A stretch of DNA of 40,654 nt from X23 sp050251575 (GCA_050251575.1 JBFWMP010000007.1:1-40654), one strand, 5' to 3'; positions 1 through 8,825 are shown, counted from the first letter of the stretch. Numbers and translations: made by a program. The notes: generated by a model from the letters alone, not told the origin.

Positions 1-11
1 AATTTAAACAT
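1..11 (-). CDS. possible 5' end of a gene running off the left edge
   Basis: On the minus strand an ATG at position 11 is preceded by a strong purine-rich ribosome binding site (AAGGGGGG, five bases upstream), 90 bases beyond the leuS stop codon and in the same direction. Only three codons and part of a fourth lie inside the window, so no product can be named. The call rests only on the ribosome binding site and its position downstream of leuS. Confidence 0.3.
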
Positions 12-101
12 ATTATCCCCCCTTGAAAATTTTGAAAACTATTTATTAATGAGGTTCTGCCACACGTTTAAAGAATCTTCCACTGTATGCAATTTTAACG
101 A

Positions 102-2567
102 TTACTTCACTACAATATTCACCAGCATTTCAGGAACTACGATGACTTTCACAACCTGCTTCCCAGCAATCATACTCTGAATTTTTTCACTATCCATAGC
201 TACCTTTTCTGTAGCTTGCTTATCCAGCCCTGTTGGAATCACCAACTTGTCTTTTACCTTTCCATTTAACTGTAGTACAATTTCCACCTCGTCTTTGACC
301 AATGCTTCCGGACTATATACAGGCCATTTTTGGTGGTGAACACTTCCCTCTCTACCAATATTTTCCCATAACTCTTCAGTAATATGAGGTACAAAAGGTG
401 CAAGCATAATGATCAGATTTTCTATTGCATCTTTCACTAAAGCTGTATTATATTTTTCAGTTCTTTCTTTATATTGATATAAAGCATTCACAAGTTCCAT
501 CACTGCGCTGATTGCAGTATTGAAATTAAATCTCTCGCCTACGTCTTCACTAACTTTCTTGATAGCTGCATGAAGCGCATACCTTAAATCCTTATCTTCA
601 GGTGATAGATCACCTTGTACAGCATCAACATCTTTCAGAATGCTTGTAAACTCCTCCACTATCCTCCATACCCTGTTCAGGAATCGGAAAGACCCTTCTA
701 CTCCCTGATCACTCCACTCAAGGTCCTTCTCAGGTGGAGAAGCAAAAAGTATAAACAATCTTGCAGTATCCGCACCATATTTTCCAATAATCTCTTCCGG
801 ACTAACTACATTCCCAAGGGACTTGGACATCTTTGTTCCATCCTTAAGCACCATGCCCTGTGTCAACAAGTTGGTAAAAGGTTCATCGACGGATACATAT
901 TCAAGATCATGCAATACTTTCGTGAAGAACCGGGCATACAACAAGTGCAAGATAGCATGTTCCACACCACCTATATATTGGTCTACCCCCATCCAATAAT
1001 CTACTGCTTTTTTAGAAAACGGCTCATTGTCATTGCAAGGATCACAGTACCGTAGGAAATACCAAGATGAACAAACAAAAGTATCCATTGTATCTGTTTC
1101 TCTTGTACCCATTTTCCCGCACTTCGGACATTTTGCCTTCATGAAGCTTTCAGAAGTCTTCAATGGTGATTCACCGGCACCGGTAAATCTCACATCTGTC
1201 GGCAACAGCACAGGCAGGTCTCCTTCTGGGACTGCAACCGCACCACAATCGTCACAGTAAATAATAGGGATAGGAGCTCCCCAGTATCTCTGTCTTGAAA
1301 TCAGCCAATCTCTTAATTTAAAATTAACTTTTCTCGTTCCTAATTTATCTTTTTCAATAGAATCTATTATCTTTTTTAAGCCTTCTTCATTACTGAGTCC
1401 GTTAAATTCTCCTGAATTCACCATCAGCCCTTCAGCAGGAAAAGCTTGTGTCATAATATCGCCATCAAGCTGCTGTCCTTCCGGTTGAATCACTACTAGT
1501 ACGGGAAGATTATATTTACGTGCAAACTCAAAGTCTCTCTGGTCATGGGCAGGTACACCCATAACAATACCTGTACCGTAATCCATCAATACATAATTCG
1601 CAAGATAAATAGGTATCTTTTCATTATTTAAAGGATTAATCGCATACCTTCCGGTAAATACACCTTCTTTTTCAGTCTCACTAGAGGTTCTCGCTATTTC
1701 GTTTAAAAACTGCATATTTCGTATAAACTTATTACATTCTTCTTCCTGCGGCAATCCTTTAATCAAATCTTGAACCATTGGATGCTCCGGAGCAATCACC
1801 ATGTAGGATACGCCAAAGATCGTATCCGGTCGTGTAGTATATACAGTAAGCGTATTATCCATCCCGTCAATTTTGAATTGTACTTCTGCACCTTCACTCC
1901 GTCCAATCCAGTTAGCTTGCATAGTTTTGACCTTATCAGGCCATCCTTCCAACTTATCAATATCATCCAACAGCCTTTGCGCATAGTCGGTAATTTTAAA
2001 GAACCACTGTTCCAAATCTTTTTTACCTACATCCGACTTGCATCTTTCACACTTGCCATTTACTACTTGCTCATTTGCCAGTACAGTAGTACATGATGGG
2101 CACCAATTTACATAAGATTTCTTCTTATAAGCGAGCCCATTTTTAAAGAATTGCAAGAACATCCACTGTGTCCACTTATAGTAGCTTAAATGACAGGTGG
2201 CTACTTCTCTGTTCCAATCATAGCTTATGCCCAGCCGCTGCAGCTGCTTTCTCATATTTTCTATGTTTGACCAAGTCCATTCATTAGGATGAATGCCGTG
2301 CTTAATGGCCGCGTTTTCTGCAGGAAGTCCGAAAGAATCCCACCCCATTGGATGGAGCACATTATAGCCGTTCATTGCCTTGTACCTTGCTACTACATCT
2401 CCTATAGAATAGTTGCGTACATGCCCCATATGTAAGTTCCCCGATGGATAGGGAAACATCTCCAGTGTATAGTATTTGGGCTTATCATTTTCCTCTACTT
2501 TAAAATAATCATGTTCTTCCCAGAATTGCTGCCATTTCTGTTCTATTTCAGTAAACTGGTAACTCAT
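102..2567 (-). CDS. leuS: leucine--tRNA ligase
   Basis: Class I aminoacyl-tRNA synthetase that charges tRNA-Leu in the cytoplasm. The HIGH signature appears as HMGH at residues 46-49 and the KMSKS loop near residue 580 (KMSKSLGN). Between them lies the CP1 editing insertion, with its conserved GVPAHDQRDFEFA segment. Cys pairs (CPSC...CERC near residue 160 and CDDC/CPKC in the second half) look like zinc-binding knuckles. The 821 residues match bacterial LeuRS. The start is supported by GGGGAGAAAA just before ATG. rsfS ends 17 bases upstream on the same strand, so the two are probably co-transcribed. No T-box leader was seen directly upstream of leuS or rsfS, which is notable because many clostridial synthetase genes have one. 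Confidence 0.97.
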   Translation of the reverse strand: MSYQFTEIEQKWQQFWEEHDYFKVEENDKPKYYTLEMFPYPSGNLHMGHVRNYSIGDVVARYKAMNGYNVLHPMGWDSFGLPAENAAIKHGIHPNEWTWSNIENMRKQLQRLGISYDWNREVATCHLSYYKWTQWMFLQFFKNGLAYKKKSYVNWCPSCTTVLANEQVVNGKCERCKSDVGKKDLEQWFFKITDYAQRLLDDIDKLEGWPDKVKTMQANWIGRSEGAEVQFKIDGMDNTLTVYTTRPDTIFGVSYMVIAPEHPMVQDLIKGLPQEEECNKFIRNMQFLNEIARTSSETEKEGVFTGRYAINPLNNEKIPIYLANYVLMDYGTGIVMGVPAHDQRDFEFARKYNLPVLVVIQPEGQQLDGDIMTQAFPAEGLMVNSGEFNGLSNEEGLKKIIDSIEKDKLGTRKVNFKLRDWLISRQRYWGAPIPIIYCDDCGAVAVPEGDLPVLLPTDVRFTGAGESPLKTSESFMKAKCPKCGKMGTRETDTMDTFVCSSWYFLRYCDPCNDNEPFSKKAVDYWMGVDQYIGGVEHAILHLLYARFFTKVLHDLEYVSVDEPFTNLLTQGMVLKDGTKMSKSLGNVVSPEEIIGKYGADTARLFILFASPPEKDLEWSDQGVEGSFRFLNRVWRIVEEFTSILKDVDAVQGDLSPEDKDLRYALHAAIKKVSEDVGERFNFNTAISAVMELVNALYQYKERTEKYNTALVKDAIENLIIMLAPFVPHITEELWENIGREGSVHHQKWPVYSPEALVKDEVEIVLQLNGKVKDKLVIPTGLDKQATEKVAMDSEKIQSMIAGKQVVKVIVVPEMLVNIVVK

Positions 2568-2584
2568 TTTTCTCCCCCTCGTTA

Positions 2585-2950
2585 TTAAACTCGATTAATG
2601 ATTGATTGAATATCTAAACGTGGTGCATCTGACCATAGACGCTCAAGCTTATAAAATGAACGTGCTTCATGGTAAAATATATGCACAACCACTTCGCCGT
2701 AATCAAGTAAAATCCAGCTTGCACTTGAATATCCTTCTTTATGAGCAGGATGATATCCCAGCTCCATAAGCTTTTCTTCTACTGTATCCGCAAGTGCCTT
2801 AACTTGCACAGTAGAATTTCCTGAACAGATAACAAAATAATCAGTTAAAAAAGATATATTCCTAATATTTAATGCCTCGATATCCTCTGCTTTTTTGTTA
2901 TCCAAAGCCTCCACTATCTTCAATGCCAATTGTTCCGGATGTAATGTCAC
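2585..2950 (-). CDS. rsfS: ribosomal silencing factor RsfS
   Basis: RsfS (formerly Iojap/YbeB) binds ribosomal protein uL14 on the 50S subunit and blocks subunit joining when nutrients are scarce. The protein shows the family core, with ITDYF-like SFLTDYFVICSG, the region around GYSSASWILLDYGEVVVHIF, and the end YKLERLW. The reading frame stays open upstream to 3103, but that extension runs through an intergenic repeat and is not family sequence. A GTG start at 2950 with AGAGGAGG 11 bases upstream gives 121 residues, the normal size. It lies between the LCP gene and leuS. The nadD-yqeK-rsfS neighbourhood is common in Firmicutes, here interrupted by the LCP gene. Confidence 0.93.
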   Translation of the reverse strand: MTLHPEQLALKIVEALDNKKAEDIEALNIRNISFLTDYFVICSGNSTVQVKALADTVEEKLMELGYHPAHKEGYSSASWILLDYGEVVVHIFYHEARSFYKLERLWSDAPRLDIQSIINRV

Positions 2951-3027
2951 TATAATTGTTGCCTCCTCTTTATTTAATATATTTATTTTGCATATTAATA
3001 ATATCCTGTTAACTAGTTGATTCTCAT

Positions 3028-3103
3028 AGTGGGGAGTGGACAGTGGATAGTAAAAAAACGCTTTGATATCCCCACTATTCACTCCCCACTCCTCACTATT
3101 CAT
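3028..3103. repeat. intergenic inverted repeat, family A (GTGGGGAGTGG type), copy 1
   Basis: Left arm 3028-3050 (starts AGTGGGGAGTGGACAG) and right arm 3070-3103 (CCCCACTATTCACTCCCCAC then CTCCTCACTATTCAT) are imperfect inverted copies built from the unit (C)CCCACT/(A)GTGGGG. The same unit recurs at 20541-20704 between carB and argF. The element lies upstream of rsfS and is read as spurious N-terminal codons if the longest frame is taken. Confidence 0.7.
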
Positions 3104-3144
3104 ATTATTTTACTATATATTATTAAAAAATTCTATATCTTGTG

Positions 3145-3170
3145 AAAAAAAGAACGACAAAGTCGCTCTT
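3145..3170 (-). terminator. intrinsic terminator after the LCP gene
   Basis: On the minus strand the stem AAGAGCGAC/GTCGTTCTT (nine pairs, one G-U) closes a three-base loop and runs straight into a T-tract. It begins next to the LCP stop codon. It separates nadD-yqeK-LCP from rsfS-leuS, so the latter pair needs its own promoter or read-through. Confidence 0.85.
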
Positions 3171-4517
3171 TTATTGTATTTCAACCATATCGTTTCCAAC
3201 AACCACTGTTACATCAACGCCACTGGCCTTATCCAAATCCTTGCCTGTATCTATTTGTCCCAAAGCCTTTACAACTTCTTTTGAATATCCTCTGGTTGTC
3301 CTGTCAATTGCTTTGGTTTTGCTATAACGCACACCTTGAAAATTACCTACCCTTACTACGCTAAAGCCTTTCATTCTTAAATCTTCAGCTATTTTAGCTG
3401 CTATCCCATCCTCACTAGAACCATTCATTACTTCAATTTTTATAAATTTATTTATCCAACTAGATTTATACTCTATTAGATTATTTTCTTCCTCTTCATC
3501 TTTTGCTTCAGCTTGCTGCTTTTCTTCGTTCTGGTTATTATTCCCTGAATTAGTCTCTATAATACTATCATTAACACTTTCTCCCGAATTAAAATAAGTC
3601 TCTATCATTTCTGCAGTTTTTTCTTTGTCATGAATAAAGTATGAGACTCCGCCGATAAACTCGCCCTCTCCCGGAAGTGTCATCATAGTAATTCTATCTT
3701 TATTGAGTTGAAGCGCATCATCCACATACTTATACATTTCTTGCGCTTCAAAATTCGTCTTTACATTTTGCACAACTATAGCAACTAACTTGGGAATTTT
3801 AAAAACATTCTTTAGACTAAGGGTTTTATCTATTACAGCTTTAAGAAAATCCTGCTGTGCTTTCACACGCCCTACATCACCATCAGGATAACCGGTGCCG
3901 TCAGAATTCTTTCTGAATCTTACAAACATCTCTGCCTTTTTACCATTCAAGACCTGTGTTCCCTTGTTTAGATTAATATATAAACCCTGCAGCGGATCCT
4001 CATAGTACATATTTATAGGAATATTTACTGTTACCCCGCCAATTTCATCAATAAGTGTGCGGAAACCTTTAAGATTCACTAAAATATACTTATCAACTTC
4101 TATATCAAGAAGGTTCTTTATAGCAGTAAATAGTTCCTGCTCTTGTCCGAACGCATACGCAGAATTGATCTTTTTATCACTTCTAAAAGTTTCAATCTTT
4201 GTATCACGAGGTACTTGAAGCATATTAACCTTTTTTGTGTCCTCATTATATTGTGCTACAATAATTACATCTGTTCTGTAACCTTCTGCATCAACGCCAA
4301 GTAATAAGACGTTTAGAATATTCGGCTTTTGTTTCTCTGCTTCACCACTACCTTGAGGAGAGTCTGAGCTCTCACCGCTCCCCATTCCTATATCTGAATC
4401 ATTATTATAATTTGCAATTTTATAAGATAAGGCAACGCCCCCAATTACGACTCCTGCTATAAGAGAAAACGTCACTACCAGCAGTAATACCAACCGCATA
4501 AATACTTTAAAATTCAT
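3171..4517 (-). CDS. LCP family (LytR-CpsA-Psr) cell-wall glycopolymer transferase with LytR_C domain
   Basis: LCP enzymes transfer lipid-linked anionic glycopolymers such as teichoic acids to peptidoglycan on the outer face of the membrane. A single N-terminal membrane segment (about residues 8-32) is followed by a low-complexity linker. The LCP catalytic core starts at LLLGVDAEGYRTDV and continues with QVPRDTKI and RFRKNSDGTGYPDGDVGR, containing the conserved Asp and Arg residues. An acidic and Asn/Gln-rich spacer (about 310-345) leads to a C-terminal LytR_C domain (VMNGSSEDGIAAKIAEDL onward). At 448 residues it is normal for the two-domain form. It starts 21 bases after yqeK and ends at a strong terminator. 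The gene is not named further because LCP paralogues cannot be told apart by sequence reading. Confidence 0.92.
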   Translation of the reverse strand: MNFKVFMRLVLLLVVTFSLIAGVVIGGVALSYKIANYNNDSDIGMGSGESSDSPQGSGEAEKQKPNILNVLLLGVDAEGYRTDVIIVAQYNEDTKKVNMLQVPRDTKIETFRSDKKINSAYAFGQEQELFTAIKNLLDIEVDKYILVNLKGFRTLIDEIGGVTVNIPINMYYEDPLQGLYINLNKGTQVLNGKKAEMFVRFRKNSDGTGYPDGDVGRVKAQQDFLKAVIDKTLSLKNVFKIPKLVAIVVQNVKTNFEAQEMYKYVDDALQLNKDRITMMTLPGEGEFIGGVSYFIHDKEKTAEMIETYFNSGESVNDSIIETNSGNNNQNEEKQQAEAKDEEEENNLIEYKSSWINKFIKIEVMNGSSEDGIAAKIAEDLRMKGFSVVRVGNFQGVRYSKTKAIDRTTRGYSKEVVKALGQIDTGKDLDKASGVDVTVVVGNDMVEIQ

Positions 4518-4538
4518 ATAACCACTCCTGCTAAATCC

Positions 4539-5108
4539 TTATCTGGCGTTCAATAAAATATAATTCCTTGCATTGATTGTACTAGGATGAATCAGCCTAC
4601 CTTTTTCCAATACATGTAAGATGGTACCATCGATAGCCAAAACAATTGCTTTATCTAAGTTCTTCTGTGCAGTCTTTCTTAAGTTCTCGACACCCGGAAA
4701 ATCACGATTCGGTTCAATAAAATCTGCTAAATAAATAATTTTAGTTAAAATGTCCATGTTTTCTTTTCCTACTGTATGATAATAAATCGCATTCAAGATT
4801 TCTTTATCCTCTATTCCAAAATAACACTGTGCAAACTTCACTCCTAATGGTCCATGAACTAATCGGAATTCTGTTTTTTCAATTTCATCTAATACTATAC
4901 CAAAATTATCACACTGTTGCAATATCTGCTGTTTTTTTACATCTTTCGCACAATCATGCAACAATCCTGCAATCCTGGCTTTTTCAGCATCACCTCCGTA
5001 GATCTTTGCAAGCCCTACAGCAGTATCTCTTACACCTATAGAATGCTTAAATCTGCAAGGCGTAAGTAATCCTTCCAGTTTTTCTATCATCTTACTTTCA
5101 TCCATCAT
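4539..5108 (-). CDS. yqeK: HD-domain Ap4A hydrolase YqeK
   Basis: YqeK family proteins hydrolyse diadenosine tetraphosphate symmetrically to two ADP. The HD-type metal-binding residues are visible: His of KHSIGVRDTA (about residue 22), the HD pair in LLHDCAKD, His in LVHGPLG, and YYHTVGK. The segment IIYLADFIEPNRDFPGV is typical of this family. At 189 residues it has the usual length. Two adjacent ATG codons are possible starts; AGGGGAG lies about a dozen bases upstream. It follows nadD by about 54 bases, the common nadD-yqeK pairing. Confidence 0.93.
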   Translation of the reverse strand: MMDESKMIEKLEGLLTPCRFKHSIGVRDTAVGLAKIYGGDAEKARIAGLLHDCAKDVKKQQILQQCDNFGIVLDEIEKTEFRLVHGPLGVKFAQCYFGIEDKEILNAIYYHTVGKENMDILTKIIYLADFIEPNRDFPGVENLRKTAQKNLDKAIVLAIDGTILHVLEKGRLIHPSTINARNYILLNAR

Positions 5109-5162
5109 GTGTTTTTAGACTCCCCTAGTAATATATAGTTCCATCTTTTAAAACTTGTAATA

Positions 5163-5819
5163 TTAATCATTTATATATAATCTATTTTTATAGATATAAT
5201 TTTCAACCGGCTCCGGCAAAAGATATTTAATTGACAAACCATTCCTTATCCTTTCACGGATATCTGTTGACGAAATTGCCAATGACGGCACTTCTACAAA
5301 ATGAATTTGACCATTAAAATTTACTGTTAGATATTCTATATCCTTAATTAGCTCTTCTGCCTGATATCCGGGTCTTGTAGCAGCAACAAACTTGCAAACA
5401 GACAGCAGCTTTTCGGCTTCTTTCCATGTAAGAATTTCATTAAGCGCATCTGCACCGGTAATAAAAAACAACTGTGCTTCTCCTTTAAACTCAACATCAA
5501 AATTGCGAATGGTATCTATCGTATAAGTATATCCTTCTCTGTCTACTTCATTTCTGGATACTTCAAAATATGGATTCGTTGCGATTGCTAATAAAGTCAT
5601 TAAATACCTATGTGTCCTATCCAAAACTTCTTGCCCTTTTTTATGCGGAGGATTGCCCGAGGGAACAAAGATGACTTGCTCAAGGTCAAACTTTACTCTA
5701 GCCGCCTCAGCAATCACAAGGTGTCCATAATGTATCGGATCAAAAGTTCCGCCCATGATTCCGATTCTTCTCTTTTTCTCTTCCGAAAATTCTTTTTGCT
5801 TTTGAACAAAGTCCCTCAT
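5163..5819 (-). CDS. nadD: nicotinate-nucleotide adenylyltransferase
   Basis: NadD joins nicotinate mononucleotide and ATP to give deamido-NAD in NAD synthesis. The nucleotidyltransferase signature GGTFDPIHYGHL (with HxGH) lies near the N terminus, the PSGNPPHKK loop follows, and the C-terminal ISSTDIRERI (ISSTxIR) motif is intact. A GTG at 5834 opens the frame, but the ribosome binding site GAGGTGG overlaps it. The ATG at 5819 sits at good spacing and is preferred, giving 218 residues. About 20 residues of charged sequence precede the usual family start. It heads the nadD-yqeK-LCP unit and is preceded by a perfect 28-base palindrome. Confidence 0.94.
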   Translation of the reverse strand: MRDFVQKQKEFSEEKKRRIGIMGGTFDPIHYGHLVIAEAARVKFDLEQVIFVPSGNPPHKKGQEVLDRTHRYLMTLLAIATNPYFEVSRNEVDREGYTYTIDTIRNFDVEFKGEAQLFFITGADALNEILTWKEAEKLLSVCKFVAATRPGYQAEELIKDIEYLTVNFNGQIHFVEVPSLAISSTDIRERIRNGLSIKYLLPEPVENYIYKNRLYIND

Positions 5820-5854
5820 TTTTAAGATATCCACCTCGTTAAATTTTACTCTCT

Positions 5855-5882
5855 GTATATTATGTCATATGACATAATATAC
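5855..5882. promoter_or_regulatory. perfect 28-bp palindrome upstream of nadD
   Basis: GTATATTATGTCAT is followed directly by its exact reverse complement, with no spacer. It lies 35 bases before the nadD ATG and 13 bases after the end of the MATE gene. No T-tract follows on either strand, so it is not a classic terminator. A dimeric repressor operator is the simplest reading, perhaps linked to NAD control, but the binding protein is not identifiable here. Confidence 0.5.
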
Positions 5883-5895
5883 AATGGACTGTTTT

Positions 5896-7263
5896 TTAGA
5901 TACCCTCTTCACTTTTTACTACAATGTGATTCTTCCACTTCCCGCTTTTCATCCTAAAATAATATAAAATTCCCCTTAAAAGCCAATCAATATACATTCC
6001 CATCCAAACGCCGATAACACCCATCTTTAGAGGAATAGCCAATACATAGCCTAATCCCACTCTGCAAATCCACATACTTGAAATGGAAGTCACTAAAGTA
6101 TATCTTACATCTCCTGCTCCCTTAAACCCTGAATTTAAAATAAAAGCAGTGGGCCAAATAATAGGAGTGCATACAACTGTAATTCTTATCAAAAGTGCCG
6201 ATAATTTCATAACCCCATAATCTTGTGTATATAACAATGAAATTAAATTAGAAAGCGGGAACGCAATAGCACAACATACCAGCAAACCTACGGTTGATAG
6301 CTTTACAATGTAAATCAAATCCTTTTCTGCTTGTTCACTATCTCCACGACCCATAGCCTGTCCGACAATCGCCGTTGCTGCAAGATTCATAGCTGTACCC
6401 GGGATATTAATCATAGTTATAACAGACCCTGCAATGGAATGAGCTGCAATAGTAATTGTTCCCATTCCTACTACAAAAACTTGTGTAATGAGCTTACCGC
6501 CAAAAAACAAAAGTGACTCAACACTAGCCGGAATACCTATTCCAAATATCGATTTCTGCATCTCCATATTAATCTTAATAGAGTATATATTAGATAACTT
6601 AACAACTTTAGAACCTCTTACTAATGCATAAAGTATAAGTACTGCTCCCAATGTTCTTGCTATTGCAATTGCTACTGCAGCGCCCTTAATTTCGAAGCCG
6701 GGCAACCGGATACCATCAACTTGTATACCGAAAATCAGAATATAACCCAAAACAATATTTACTATATTCATAATAATCGTAGTCATCATTGGTGTTTTTG
6801 TATCGCCAGCACCTCTTAAAATTCCACAGGAAATGGAAGTTAATGCAATTAAAGGATACGTGATTAAGGTAATTCCTAAATACATTACCGCATCATTTAG
6901 CACACTCTTATCAGCAGAACCATATAAAAAGTCTATGATAGGATAACGAAAGATCCATATCATGATAGTTATCACTAAGGATATTATCAGACCTGCAAGC
7001 AAAGCCTGTTTTGCCGCTTCATTGGCATTATTATTATTATTTTGTCCTATATAATGTGCTACCACTACTGTTCCCCCAACTGCTAATGCAGCAAAAAAAG
7101 CAATAAGTATATTATTTATAGAGTCTATCATTCCTACCGCTGAAACTGCTTCTGGGCTGATATGACCAGCCATCATAGTATTTACCATACCCATCGATAC
7201 CGTAAAAGTTTGTTCAGCAATAATAGGAATACATAATCTCAAAATGTCCTTACGAATAACCAT
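5896..7263 (-). CDS. MATE family multidrug/metabolite exporter
   Basis: A 455-residue polytopic protein with about twelve hydrophobic segments in two homologous halves, as in Na+- or H+-coupled MATE antiporters. Recognisable elements are the N-terminal PIIAEQTFTVSMGMVNTMMA, the ISCGILRGAGDTKTPM loop typical of the family, and a repeat-like NSGFKGAGDVRY in the second half. The start codon has GGGGAT seven bases upstream, and a TATAAT box lies about 35 bases upstream on the same strand. It is divergent from argC and not obviously part of the nadD unit, although it points the same way. The substrate cannot be told. Confidence 0.9.
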   Translation of the reverse strand: MVIRKDILRLCIPIIAEQTFTVSMGMVNTMMAGHISPEAVSAVGMIDSINNILIAFFAALAVGGTVVVAHYIGQNNNNNANEAAKQALLAGLIISLVITIMIWIFRYPIIDFLYGSADKSVLNDAVMYLGITLITYPLIALTSISCGILRGAGDTKTPMMTTIIMNIVNIVLGYILIFGIQVDGIRLPGFEIKGAAVAIAIARTLGAVLILYALVRGSKVVKLSNIYSIKINMEMQKSIFGIGIPASVESLLFFGGKLITQVFVVGMGTITIAAHSIAGSVITMINIPGTAMNLAATAIVGQAMGRGDSEQAEKDLIYIVKLSTVGLLVCCAIAFPLSNLISLLYTQDYGVMKLSALLIRITVVCTPIIWPTAFILNSGFKGAGDVRYTLVTSISSMWICRVGLGYVLAIPLKMGVIGVWMGMYIDWLLRGILYYFRMKSGKWKNHIVVKSEEGI

Positions 7264-7354
7264 GATAAATCCCCATTCTATTCTCTATATATTATAGTAC
7301 AATATTCTTTTAACATTCTATCACGAATCTTAACAAAAGGGGAACTGTTTTAAA

Positions 7355-7400
7355 TTTTTTAGGTTTTTAATTACGTCAACATAATTAAAAACCCAAAAAA
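7355..7400. other. AT-rich 19-bp hairpin upstream of the arg promoter
   Basis: GGTTTTTAATTA (7362-7373) and its exact complement TAATTAAAAACC (7382-7393) flank an eight-base loop; outer T6 and A6 tracts extend the stem to 19 bp with one mismatch. It lies between the MATE start and the argC -35 box. T-tracts precede rather than follow the stem on both strands, so terminator function is doubtful. Confidence 0.5.
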
Positions 7401-7412
7401 AGTTATACTAAC

Positions 7413-7451
7413 TATTGCATTTTTATTCATTAATTTGTATAATTATAAGCA
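7413..7451 (+). promoter_or_regulatory. argC promoter overlapped by tandem ArgR (ARG) boxes
   Basis: A -35 TTGCAT (7415-7420) is 17 bases from a -10 TATAAT (7438-7443). The -35 region lies in TTGCATTTTTATTCAT, which on the other strand reads ATGAATAAAAATGCAA, very close to the Gram-positive ARG-box consensus. A second, weaker box, TTTGTATAATTATAAGCA, covers the -10. Arginine-loaded ArgR bound here would shut off the promoter. An almost identical module precedes argD. Confidence 0.85.
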
Positions 7452-7510
7452 TAGTCTTATTGTTACAAAAATTGTTTATTATATATTTATCCTTTAAGGA
7501 GGTTTTAATA

Positions 7511-8551
7511 ATGATAAAAGTTGGAATATTAGGTGCAACAGGATATGCAGGAGTGGAGCTTGTCAGAATACTATGCCAACATCCTCAGGCAGAAATTACT
7601 TCTGTCGTATCCCATAGTTTTGTAGGTCAGAAAATATCAGATATCTATCCGAATCTTCGAAGCATTATAGATACCGTATGCGAAGAACTGGATGTAGAAT
7701 CTATTTCTAAAAAATGTGATGTAGTTTTTACCGCCCTTCCTCATGGGGCTTCTAAAACAATCATCCCTCACTTGATTCAGTCAGGGCTAAAGATAATTGA
7801 TTTAAGCGGAGACTTTCGCTATAACGATAGTAGTGTATATGAAAAATGGTATGGAACAAAACATGAAAGCCCTGAATTGCTGAAAAATTCTATCTATGGT
7901 ATGCCTGAACTACATAGAGAGCAAATTGCCAATGCACACTTGATCGGCAATCCCGGATGTTATACAACCTGTTCCATTCTTGGTCTAGTGCCCTTGCTAG
8001 CTAACAAACTCATTGACACTGCCAACATTATTATCGACGCTAAATCAGGTGTCTCTGGGGCTGGGAGAGGATTAGCTTTAGATTCTCACTTTTGTGAATG
8101 TACTGAAAATATGAAGGCATATAAAGTTGCTACTCATAGACATACTTCTGAAATCGAGCAGGAGTTAAGTCTTGCGGCACAGGAAGAAATAATTGTATCC
8201 TTCACTCCTCATCTAATACCTATGAAGCGTGGCATATTAAGTACTATATATGCAAATCTAAAGAATAAATATTCAGCAGCATATCTGTTAGATGTTTATA
8301 AAGAATACTACAAAGATGATTTCTTCGTAAGAATCTATAATGAAGGACAGCTTCCTGAAACAAACCATGTAGCAGGTTCTAATTTCATAGATATCGGATT
8401 AGTAGTAGACGAAAGGTTAAACAGGGTTGTGGTAGTATCTGCATTGGATAACCTTATCAAGGGTGCAGCAGGTCAAGCCATTCAAAATATGAATATAATG
8501 TTCAAACTGGATGAAAAACTGGGATTAGCTTCACCGGGACTGTATTTATGA
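7511..8551 (+). CDS. argC: N-acetyl-gamma-glutamyl-phosphate reductase
   Basis: NADPH-dependent reduction of N-acetylglutamyl phosphate to the semialdehyde, third step of arginine synthesis. The Rossmann loop GATGYAGVEL is at residues 8-17, the catalytic Cys is C150 in GNPGCYTT, and PHLIPMKRGILST is the family substrate motif. The frame is open further upstream, but that region contains the ARG boxes. AAGGAGG eight bases before the ATG at 7511 fixes the start, giving 346 residues. It begins the first arginine block, under ArgR-type control. Confidence 0.96.
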   Translation: MIKVGILGATGYAGVELVRILCQHPQAEITSVVSHSFVGQKISDIYPNLRSIIDTVCEELDVESISKKCDVVFTALPHGASKTIIPHLIQSGLKIIDLSGDFRYNDSSVYEKWYGTKHESPELLKNSIYGMPELHREQIANAHLIGNPGCYTTCSILGLVPLLANKLIDTANIIIDAKSGVSGAGRGLALDSHFCECTENMKAYKVATHRHTSEIEQELSLAAQEEIIVSFTPHLIPMKRGILSTIYANLKNKYSAAYLLDVYKEYYKDDFFVRIYNEGQLPETNHVAGSNFIDIGLVVDERLNRVVVVSALDNLIKGAAGQAIQNMNIMFKLDEKLGLASPGLYL

Positions 8552-8625
8552 TTAATAATCAAAATACATTATGCAGAATTAAGAAAGGTAGATTATGTTC
8601 GAAATTACTCAAAAAGTCCGCATTG

Positions 8626-8709
8626 TGTCATTCTGAATGAAACGAAGTGTAATGAAGAATCTTTAAAACAGCTTAAACGCCAAGATTCTTCGCTGCGCTC
8701 AGAATGACA
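8626..8709. repeat. 84-bp inverted repeat, family D (TGTCATTCTGA...AAGAATCTT)
   Basis: Left arm 8626-8663 starts TGTCATTCTGAATGAA and ends GAAGAATCTT. Right arm 8682-8709 reads AAGATTCTTCGCTGCGCTCA followed by GAATGACA. The ends are inverted copies. From memory, the motif is a widely dispersed small repeat in anaerobic bacteria. It occupies the argC-argB gap. Confidence 0.7.
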
Positions 8710-8768
8710 TTTTAGGTTATTTTCTATTTGATTAATTTTTTAATGATTTCAGATTATAGTCACTTGCG

Positions 8769-8806
8769 ATTAATTCTCCATTCTCAATTTTCAATTCTCA
8801 ATTCAA
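8769..8806. repeat. family B repeat (TCTCAATTTTCAATTCTCAA), single arm
   Basis: Tandem degenerate units of CAATT(T/C)TCAATT lie just upstream of the argB ribosome binding site. The same units, as two opposed arms, occur at 12319-12504 between mcsB and clpC. With the family D element it fills the 274-base gap between argC and argB, in which no coding remnant was recognised. Confidence 0.6.
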
Positions 8807-8825
8807 GAAACTGGAGGAATCAAAC

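Noticed and set aside
2951..3103. N-terminal extension of RsfS in the longest open frame
   Set aside because: It translates an intergenic inverted repeat and has no family similarity; the GTG at 2950 has a strong ribosome binding site.
2568..3120. T-box leader controlling leuS
   Set aside because: No T-box core sequence or typical specifier stem was seen upstream of rsfS or leuS.
7415..7510. Hydrophobic N-terminal extension of ArgC
   Set aside because: It covers the ARG boxes and promoter; the ATG at 7511 has AAGGAGG and matches the family start.
8552..8825. Possible argJ remnant between argC and argB
   Set aside because: Both strands hold only repeat units and AT-rich spacer; no ArgJ motif such as the autocleavage site was found.
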